Assembly: GCA_023262965.1 (NCBI GenBank)
Contig: JALQXX010000026.1
Location: 1 to 23,838, forward strand
Reading direction: 5' to 3'
DNA: 23,838 bases
Source of the DNA: Candidatus Marinamargulisbacteria bacterium
GTDB taxonomy: Bacteria > Margulisbacteria > Marinamargulisbacteria > UBA817
In this document: positions 6,789 to 12,720 of the stretch, piece after piece
Position numbering within the stretch: the first letter of the stretch is position 1
Layout: each line of letters starts with the position of its first letter
The notes under the pieces: model-generated
The model's input: the letters and a program-made list of their open reading frames with translations, nothing else
The model's database searches: none
Told to the model about the DNA's origin: nothing
Translations under genes and position numbers: made by a program

Positions 6789-9704
6789 ATGAATCGTTTT
6801 GAAAAGAACCCTACTAAAAAAAACACGTGTATTGCAATGGCTGGATTTATAAAATTATTGCCATTATATTTTGGCATTGCGTTAACCAGCCCGGTGATTA
6901 TATGGGCAGATACGGTGCAGTCTCATACCATAACGGCGAATGTTGATGTAACCACGAATACCATTCATATCGATCAAACAATTGATTGGACCAATAATTC
7001 AGAGACTATTGTTGATCATATTTATTTAAAAATTGACAATACTCAAACCGAGAAAAATCCTTACATATCGGACGTATTGAATGATGTCGGATACGTCAAA
7101 TCATTTGATGGTCAACAGCATACAATTATGGATGTTTATCACAATGAAACATCGTTGGTATTTGAGATGATTGATGATGAAGATCTTAGTAAAATACAGA
7201 TGTTTTCCACAGGCCAGAATTTAGTAAAAATAATACTGGATACCCCTATAAAACCAAGAGAAGCCATTCAGCTACATATTAATAGCAAAAAAAGAATAGC
7301 AAATAGTTATGTGCTTAAAGAAAGCTATGCATTTAGAGACACCGTGGGGCTTCGATTTGGATGGTACCCTGTGATTGTTAACGATCAACTCAGCCATAAC
7401 GATTATTTTAAATTACCAAGACACAATGTGAATCAACTGGTGTTAGGGGTAAATGAGGCCATGACGATTGGCTTATCGGCATCCCAAATAACAATCAATC
7501 GAACGGTTGAATCGACAACGGTTACCGCGATGTGGGACTACCCTATTCATGGTATTGGGGTGTCAATGTCACCTCATACCAGAAAAGTATTCGGAAAAAC
7601 AGCGAATGATACAATAATCGACTTAATTGCTCCCGATCACATACCTGTTGACGATTCTGAAACCGTTATTGGGTACATAAAAAATGCCTACGATTACTAC
7701 ACCGAACACTACGGACCTCTCCCCTATAAGCGTATTGTGGTATCCAGTGATCCCAATCAAGGTTATTATGGCCGTGCGATTAACGGCCATGTATTTTTGG
7801 GTAGCTCGGTATTTTATACGTATTATAGATCTGCCGGGGCGATTTTTAGTCGATTGAACCAGTTCCTTATTGCCCATGAAATAGCGCATTTATGGTCTGG
7901 ATTTGATATGAACTTCAATCATGAAAACGCACTAAGTGAGGGATTGACTCAATATATGGCGCTTACCTTTTTAAATCATCATTTTGGGCCATCGTATGTT
8001 TTAGTTGACCAACAATACGAATCTCTTTTTAATTTCGATTTAAATTTTCAAGATCCTGTGTTTGAGTTTTTAAAAAATTCACAATATGTGTCCCAATTAG
8101 CGGTTAAAGATATGCTCAATATGAATTGGGATGAACCGCTACATTATCCGTTTGATCAATCAAATCTAAGCATCAAGCAAACAAAAGATTATCATAAATC
8201 GGCTATTGTATTTTCTATGCTGGAAGCCACGATTGGACGATCGGCCATGAATCAAGCATTAGCGTCATACACCAATTACGCCAATAAGGATCGATCGTTT
8301 GAATCACTTAAAACAATGACTCAAGCAACAACCACTAAAAACATGACCGCATTTTTTGATGCCTGGGTGTTCAATAAGGCTCACATTGATTTTTCAGTAA
8401 CCGATTATACATCGGTGACATCCGATAATGGATACAGCTCAGTGATTGAGATTCATAAATCCGGAACGGCCCCCACAGCACTCCCTGTTCGAGTGAATTA
8501 CACAAATAATACATCATCGGACCACGTATTGGAGAGCCCTACGCAACATACAGCGTTGGCAATTCAACACGATCAACCCATTGAATCCATTTCACTTGAC
8601 CCCAATATGATGTTGTTTGAAACCGATCGATTCAATAACACCTTTCCTAAAAAATCAACAACCATTACGTTTATGGATTGGTTTAACAATAAGAAAAAAA
8701 CGACGCTTATGCGGGATCACCGTGTTACCGACGCCACTGCGCTGTATTTATTTACACCGTATGTGGTTGCGATGCCATCGCTATTTTCATCGCCATATGG
8801 TTTGGGACTCCAAGTTAGAAAACAACAATATTTGGATTATAATTGGCAAGTAGGATTTGGCTTTGAATCGAAAGGAGCTTATCGGTTGGGATTGTACCAA
8901 GGCTATCAAAAATACATGAAAAAAAACCGGGTTTTTTCAGCACTTGTCCAGTATTTTCCATTTGAAACAACGCAGCCGGTTGAAACAGTGTTTGGCATGA
9001 TTCACCCATATTACACGCAACTCAAGATGGGTTATTACGGCCAAGTTTTCTACCCCTTGTCGCGTTTCAGTTATGGTATTAAAACAGCGCTCTCATTAAA
9101 TAACTCAAAAAATGTGTCTAGGGCCAACTTTTTTACAAAATACTCATACTCTAATTTTGTCACATATCCGTCAATGGTTGATATTGAGTATGATTTTTCA
9201 TCTTTTTTGCATTCACCTTCATTTGCACAATTAACCGTTTCGGCACAAACATTTCACAGAGTTGTTGCGCAACGCGTGGTGTCACCTAAAATACAAATAG
9301 GCACTGGTCGTAATGCGCCTTTGTTTTCGGCAAAAGCGATTCGTGGGATTTCCAGTGAGACTGATGAGAGTCAACATATACTAATTGGGTCGCTTGATTA
9401 TCTGTTCCCTATTAAACGATACAATCATGATGATGCTATTCGTACAGGCATTAATGGCATTCAGGGAGGGTTGTTTTATGAGGTAGGTGTTTTGCCGGAT
9501 AGTGACTTATTGAAGCTTGATTCGCCGTACCAAACTATTGGAATCGAATTTGGTATCTCGGGCCCAAAATCCTTGGGATTTGTTGTGTCGGTTGGTTATG
9601 CATACGCTATTGAGACGCCAGACGATCGTCACGATGAAGAGGTTTACTTTAATATAGGCGGAACAAATCTGATGAGCATATTCAAATCGCTATATTTTAA
9701 CTGA
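6789..9704 (+). CDS. Exported M1-like metallopeptidase fused to an Omp85-like outer-membrane barrel
   Basis: A 971-residue two-part protein. Residues 1-40 are a signal peptide (hydrophobic core about 20-38, likely cut after A40 in IIWA/DTV); a shorter start at Met17 (6837) would also give a normal signal peptide. Residues about 45-600 resemble the M1 (gluzincin) fold: zinc motif HEIAH (H363, E364, H367), then after 16 residues E384 in SEGLTQY. Classical M1 enzymes have 18 residues in this gap, and no GAMEN exopeptidase motif is seen, so substrate type is open. Residues about 650-971 alternate short amphipathic strands rich in aromatic and glycine residues. They include AIRG (R852-G853), then LIGSLDYLFPI and GGLFYEVG, the pattern of the Omp85 barrel around its conserved (V/I)RG motif, and end in SLYFN. 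I infer a peptidase tethered to the outer membrane, or a self-exporting one. Convergent with nothing; msrB region follows. Confidence 0.7.
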   Translation: MNRFEKNPTKKNTCIAMAGFIKLLPLYFGIALTSPVIIWADTVQSHTITANVDVTTNTIHIDQTIDWTNNSETIVDHIYLKIDNTQTEKNPYISDVLNDVGYVKSFDGQQHTIMDVYHNETSLVFEMIDDEDLSKIQMFSTGQNLVKIILDTPIKPREAIQLHINSKKRIANSYVLKESYAFRDTVGLRFGWYPVIVNDQLSHNDYFKLPRHNVNQLVLGVNEAMTIGLSASQITINRTVESTTVTAMWDYPIHGIGVSMSPHTRKVFGKTANDTIIDLIAPDHIPVDDSETVIGYIKNAYDYYTEHYGPLPYKRIVVSSDPNQGYYGRAINGHVFLGSSVFYTYYRSAGAIFSRLNQFLIAHEIAHLWSGFDMNFNHENALSEGLTQYMALTFLNHHFGPSYVLVDQQYESLFNFDLNFQDPVFEFLKNSQYVSQLAVKDMLNMNWDEPLHYPFDQSNLSIKQTKDYHKSAIVFSMLEATIGRSAMNQALASYTNYANKDRSFESLKTMTQATTTKNMTAFFDAWVFNKAHIDFSVTDYTSVTSDNGYSSVIEIHKSGTAPTALPVRVNYTNNTSSDHVLESPTQHTALAIQHDQPIESISLDPNMMLFETDRFNNTFPKKSTTITFMDWFNNKKKTTLMRDHRVTDATALYLFTPYVVAMPSLFSSPYGLGLQVRKQQYLDYNWQVGFGFESKGAYRLGLYQGYQKYMKKNRVFSALVQYFPFETTQPVETVFGMIHPYYTQLKMGYYGQVFYPLSRFSYGIKTALSLNNSKNVSRANFFTKYSYSNFVTYPSMVDIEYDFSSFLHSPSFAQLTVSAQTFHRVVAQRVVSPKIQIGTGRNAPLFSAKAIRGISSETDESQHILIGSLDYLFPIKRYNHDDAIRTGINGIQGGLFYEVGVLPDSDLLKLDSPYQTIGIEFGISGPKSLGFVVSVGYAYAIETPDDRHDEEVYFNIGGTNLMSIFKSLYFN

Positions 9705-9705
9705 C

Positions 9706-9744
9706 CCAATTGGCAGTAGGCTTGATTTTTTTGCCAATGATTGG
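9706..9744. promoter_or_regulatory. Cluster of CCAAT/ATTGG inverted repeats
   Basis: Between the M1 gene and the oxygenase/msrB locus lie CCAATTGG (9706-9713), ATTGGCA/TGCCAAT as inverted arms (9709-9715 and 9732-9738), and CCAAT-G-ATTGG (9734-9744). TTGCCA at 9731-9736 could double as a -35 box. A dimeric regulator site controlling the msrB locus, or an RNA hairpin at the end of the M1 transcript, are both possible. The T tract lies in the loop, so this is not a normal terminator. Confidence 0.3.
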
Positions 9745-9777
9745 TACTTTGGATTCATAAAAAAGGAGTTTTCAACC

Positions 9778-9987
9778 ATGTATATTTCAGAACAGCGGTT
9801 AGATCATTTTGTTTCGGAGTACGCTACAGTGGTTCAATCGGCGGAACCGTTTCCGTATGTGTGTATTGATAATTTTATGGATGAAGAAGCGTTGTCGCAG
9901 GTATTGCAGTTTCCTGAATTGGATCGTATGCGTGATGAGCGCAATCAAGGTCGATTGAAAACCAACGTTCGTACGCATTTAAAGTGA
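9778..9987 (+). pseudogene. N-terminal fragment of a 2-oxoglutarate/Fe(II) oxygenase-like protein
   Basis: A 69-residue ORF with a strong ribosome-binding site (AAGGAG 9763-9768, 9 bases before ATG). Residues 24-45, with PFPYVCIDNFMDEEALSQ, resemble the start of prolyl-4-hydroxylase-type oxygenases (the usual form is 'PFPh..IDNFL..E'). The HxD...H iron ligands and the rest of the double-stranded beta-helix are absent, and the frame stops just before msrB. No remaining oxygenase sequence is found in the other frames up to msrB. The simplest reading is a gene truncated by a deletion that joined its promoter and ribosome-binding site to msrB. A functional short leader peptide is the alternative. 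Confidence 0.5.
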
Positions 9988-10024
9988 ATTTGTGACTGGT
10001 CAAAATACCGAGCCTTGGCTGTTT

Positions 10025-10456
10025 ATGTCTGATGATGAACGTGGTCGGAAAAAGGACGTGTTGCCCGACATGTGTTTTAATGTTACGCAACGACACCATA
10101 CCGAACCCCCATTTAATAACCGGTATTGGGATCATAAAGAAGCGGGTTTGTATGTGGATGTTGTTTCGGGAGAACCGTTATTTTCCTCGCGTGATAAATT
10201 TGATTCCGGCACGGGGTGGCCCAGCTTTACGAAACCGTTAATACCCGATGCATTGATTGAAACGCGCGATGATTCGTTAGGCATGGAACGAATTGAGGTT
10301 CAATCACGTATTGCACAATCGCATTTGGGCCATGTATTTCCAGATGGGCCTGGGCCAACCGGACGTCGCTATTGCATTAACTCGGCGTCATTACGCTTTA
10401 TTGAAAAAAAAATGCTCCATAACCTTGGCTATGGAGCATTTCTAGATGCTTGTTAA
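10025..10456 (+). CDS. msrB: Peptide-methionine (R)-S-oxide reductase
   Basis: Repairs methionine-R-sulfoxide in proteins. Family blocks are all present: [46 protein letters not shown] and [11 protein letters not shown] with catalytic Cys117. The two CxxC zinc motifs of many MsrB proteins are absent, and there is no MsrA domain, signal peptide or Cys in the GTGWPSF loop. Length is 143 residues from ATG 10025, which matches the family start (MSDDER...). The frame is open back to GTG 9992, four bases after the stop of the oxygenase fragment. Neither start has a Shine-Dalgarno sequence, so translation may be coupled to the upstream fragment, whose ribosome-binding site is strong. The last codons contain the terminator of the convergent gene. 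Confidence 0.93.
   Translation: MSDDERGRKKDVLPDMCFNVTQRHHTEPPFNNRYWDHKEAGLYVDVVSGEPLFSSRDKFDSGTGWPSFTKPLIPDALIETRDDSLGMERIEVQSRIAQSHLGHVFPDGPGPTGRRYCINSASLRFIEKKMLHNLGYGAFLDAC
10404..10441 (-). terminator. Strong intrinsic terminator for the LTXXQ gene, inside msrB
   Basis: Arms 10410-10421 and 10430-10441 form a 12-bp perfect stem (core ATGCTCCATA / TATGGAGCAT) with an 8-base loop. Read on the minus strand the hairpin is followed by a run of T (10409-10404, with further T in the stem base). It lies 33 bases after the stop codon of the minus-strand gene and within the last 18 codons of msrB. In the plus direction only three T follow, so it is mainly a minus-strand terminator. Confidence 0.8.
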
Positions 10457-10473
10457 ATACTTTAAACCGGCTT

Positions 10474-10857
10474 TTAGTCGTCGTCGCCATGAGAATGATT
10501 GTCATGACCGTGGTCGTCGTCGTCATCATCCGAATCGTTGTCGTGATACTTATGGTTTTTACGACGCATACTGTCAAACTTTTTCCGCTGATCATCATTT
10601 AACATGCGACTCACGTTTTTGTGAAAATCATCGTGAATGGCATTTATTTTTGCTTCAAAATCTTTAAATAAGTCATTGAATCGTCCCAATTGACCACTGG
10701 TTAAATTCAATGTTTGTGATATTTTTTCAGGGTTCATGGAATGCACTCTATACGCATACGACTTTTTTGCTCCATCTGTAGCACAAGCGCCACAGTCAGC
10801 CAGCAAGGGAAATGCTGCAACGACCAATATCAGTAAAATGTTAAGTGGTTTTATCAT
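10474..10857 (-). CDS. Periplasmic LTXXQ-motif (Spy/CpxP-like) protein with Asp/His-rich tail
   Basis: A 127-residue exported protein. Residues 1-20 are a signal peptide (cut near PLLA/DCG); two cysteines follow in DCGACATDG, but the -1 Asp argues against lipidation. The mature part is helical with LTSGQ (an LTxxQ motif) and a second similar unit, LNDDQRKKFDSMRRK, spaced as in Spy/CpxP periplasmic chaperones and metal-resistance sensors. The last 24 residues are almost only Asp, His, Asn, Ser and Gly, which should bind divalent metals. In known relatives (Spy, CpxP, CnrX/ZraP) such proteins sense envelope stress or metals. Ribosome-binding site AGGAG lies 7 bases before the ATG. It has its own promoter and terminator, so it is a single-gene unit. 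The metal bound is unknown. Confidence 0.7.
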   Translation of the reverse strand: MIKPLNILLILVVAAFPLLADCGACATDGAKKSYAYRVHSMNPEKISQTLNLTSGQLGRFNDLFKDFEAKINAIHDDFHKNVSRMLNDDQRKKFDSMRRKNHKYHDNDSDDDDDDHGHDNHSHGDDD

Positions 10858-10877
10858 ATATTATCTCCTATAAAAAT

Positions 10878-10906
10878 AGTATACGCTATATGGCGGGTAT
10901 GTGCAA
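10878..10906 (-). promoter_or_regulatory. Promoter of the LTXXQ gene
   Basis: Minus strand TTGCAC (10906-10901), 17-base spacer, TATACT (10883-10878), 20 bases before the ATG. Here the leader is long enough to include the AGGAG ribosome-binding site, unlike the leaderless promoters in this window. Confidence 0.5.
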
Positions 10907-10912
10907 TGGACG

Positions 10913-11296
10913 CTATAGGAAACGATGTAACGTGCGTTGAAAACGTTGTTTAGCTGGCGATTCATTGTCCCACTCGTTTAGAATGTGATGCAGCTCGTTT
11001 ACAACAATTTTGCGCTTTGATTCACCTAACCGGTTCATTAATTGAGCAAAGGCACCCAGTAACGCATTAAACAGCGTATCATTGGGTGATTGAATAGTGG
11101 CATAAAGAAGCTCTTTAATACTACCTAATTGCGCTAATTCAACCGATGATAGTTTTAAAATTTGCTGATTGGCATTTAAATCATCCATGGGCAACTCATT
11201 CAATGCCCGGTGCATAATATCGTTGAAAACAGAAGACCCCGATACAGCCGTTTCTTTGGGCATATGATTATAAAAATGATTGGATGAAATCTGCAT
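10913..11296 (-). CDS. Hypothetical helical protein, 127 residues
   Basis: I do not recognise this gene. The protein has no signal peptide or membrane segment. After a polar first 20 residues it is predicted by eye to be mostly helical, with amphipathic stretches such as LSSVELAQLGSIKELLYATIQ, FNALLGAFAQLMNRL and KRKIVVNELHHILNEW. No catalytic motif or cysteine is present. It is divergent from the uridylyltransferase gene, 38 bases apart, and lies 55 bases upstream of the LTXXQ gene, which has its own promoter. The ATG lacks a Shine-Dalgarno sequence; TATAAA at 11320-11315 on the minus strand could be its -10 box. The coding-like composition and gap-filling position favour a real gene. Confidence 0.6.
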   Translation of the reverse strand: MQISSNHFYNHMPKETAVSGSSVFNDIMHRALNELPMDDLNANQQILKLSSVELAQLGSIKELLYATIQSPNDTLFNALLGAFAQLMNRLGESKRKIVVNELHHILNEWDNESPAKQRFQRTLHRFL

Positions 11297-11316
11297 AGGG
11301 CACCGTTTTTTTACTT

Positions 11317-11322
11317 TATAAT
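11317..11322 (+). promoter_or_regulatory. Consensus -10 box of the uridylyltransferase gene
   Basis: TATAAT, 12 bases before the TTG start at 11335. The predicted transcription start near 11329 leaves a leader of about 6 bases, which excludes the weak AGG at 11325-11327. No convincing -35 box is seen 16-18 bases upstream. The box overlaps a possible -10 of the divergent gene. Confidence 0.4.
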
Positions 11323-11334
11323 TTAGGTATCGAT

Positions 11335-12651
11335 TTGTTGGAACCGCATATTGTATTTAAAAATATTGATGCAATCGCCTATTTTTTTTACTATATAGGT
11401 ATGATGCCCTGGCCAAAATGGTTTTCTGAATGGTACGACCAAAGCCGCCGTAGGGCGCAATCCGTTCCCATCAGCAACTCGGATATTACGCCTGTCGCCA
11501 TGTCGGACATCACGGATTACGAAGACTTGCCATCGCCATCATCATCGTCTTTGTGTGTCGCAACGGTAAAGCTCAATGGTGGTTTGGGAACGACTATGGG
11601 ATGCACAGGCCCAAAATCACTGATTCGTATGAATGGGCACGGACAAACGTTTTTAGATGCTATTATTGATGCCCATACCAAAACGCCTCTATCAAAAGCC
11701 CTTGTATTGCTCAATAGTTTTCATACCAACGATGCAACCGTTCAGTATATGAATCGCCATTATCCCGATACGCCCTGGTATAACGTGTATCAACACGCAT
11801 TCAAACGTGTTGATGCGGACACACTCACCCCGCTCAACACCGGAACGCTGTCCGATTACAGTCCCCCGGGTCATGGCAGTGTTTTCTATGATTTGTATTA
11901 TTCAGGAACATTAAAAAAGCTAAAGGATAGCGGAATTTCGTATGTATTTATATCCAATTCCGATAATGTTGCGGCAACAGTGGATGCCCGTATTGCGCAT
12001 TATTTGGCGCAATCGGCGTGTCCATTTGCCATTGAATTAACGTCAAAAACACCGCGTGATGTTAAAGGGGGCACCATTATTATGAATCAAAATCGTAAGC
12101 AATTATGGGAAATTGGACAGGTATCCCCCCATCAACGTGATTTATTTATGAAACAGCCCCTGTTTAACACCAATAATATATGGGTATCGGTGGATTACAT
12201 CAACGATGCTATAGCTTCTAATACATTGGCTATGGATTTGATTAAAAATGCTAAAATAGTGAGCGGGCGCTCGGTTTATCAATTGGAGTATGCCATGGGA
12301 TCAGCGATTCAATCGGTTGAATCTGCGGCAATTATTCATGTGCCGCGAAGCCGATTTTTTCCGGTTAAAACCACGGGTGATTTATTGCTATTGTTAAGCG
12401 ATGTGTGTCACTGGCGGGGTCATGAACTGGTTGTTGAGGCGACAGAGTTGCCATCGATTGCATTGGATGCCCCACTCAATCAGGTTGATGCATTTTTTGA
12501 GTATATGGCATGCATTCCATCGTTAAAACATGCCGTTTCATTGCAGGTCTCCGGCCCGGTGCATTTTGATGTGCCGTATACCTGCGTGGGAAATACCGTT
12601 TTGAGAACGGACCGGCCCAAGGGTATTTCGGAGTTTACTCACGATGTGTAA
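11335..12651 (+). CDS. UTP--glucose-1-phosphate uridylyltransferase, eukaryote-type (UDPGP family)
   Basis: Makes UDP-glucose from UTP and glucose-1-phosphate, for glycan and envelope polysaccharide synthesis. It belongs to the UDPGP family seen in eukaryotes and some bacteria, not to the bacterial GalU family. Signature stretches are KLNGGLGTTMGCTGPKS (residues 79-95, nucleotide-binding loop), FISNSDNVAATVD, FNTNNIWV and FFPVKTTGDLLLLLSD. It has 438 residues from TTG 11335; TTG 11338 and ATG 11401 are other possible starts. I prefer the TTG region because the N-terminal helix ending in WPKWFSEWY corresponds to the family's helical leader. A UDP-N-acetylhexosamine pyrophosphorylase is less likely given the motifs. 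It is convergent with pbpC, with 69 bases between them and no clear terminator. Confidence 0.87.
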   Translation: MLEPHIVFKNIDAIAYFFYYIGMMPWPKWFSEWYDQSRRRAQSVPISNSDITPVAMSDITDYEDLPSPSSSSLCVATVKLNGGLGTTMGCTGPKSLIRMNGHGQTFLDAIIDAHTKTPLSKALVLLNSFHTNDATVQYMNRHYPDTPWYNVYQHAFKRVDADTLTPLNTGTLSDYSPPGHGSVFYDLYYSGTLKKLKDSGISYVFISNSDNVAATVDARIAHYLAQSACPFAIELTSKTPRDVKGGTIIMNQNRKQLWEIGQVSPHQRDLFMKQPLFNTNNIWVSVDYINDAIASNTLAMDLIKNAKIVSGRSVYQLEYAMGSAIQSVESAAIIHVPRSRFFPVKTTGDLLLLLSDVCHWRGHELVVEATELPSIALDAPLNQVDAFFEYMACIPSLKHAVSLQVSGPVHFDVPYTCVGNTVLRTDRPKGISEFTHDV

Positions 12652-12720
12652 ATGAGACAATGAGGGGAACCCAATGGCTATTATTCGGGTGGGCATGTAT
12701 GAATGGGACTGTCGATTTTG

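Noticed and set aside
6665-9701. Near-identical 15-16 base sequences (ATCGCTATATTT-AAC) just before and at the end of the M1 gene, like flanking direct repeats
   Set aside because: The shared exact part is only 12 bases, many such pairs are expected by chance in this window, and the second copy is coding sequence (Ser-Leu-Tyr-Phe-Asn). No mobile element genes are present.
10446-10667. Plus-strand ORF opposite the LTXXQ gene with His/Arg-rich product
   Set aside because: It is the complement of the Asp/His codon runs; the minus strand has a signal peptide, LTxxQ motif, ribosome-binding site, promoter and terminator.
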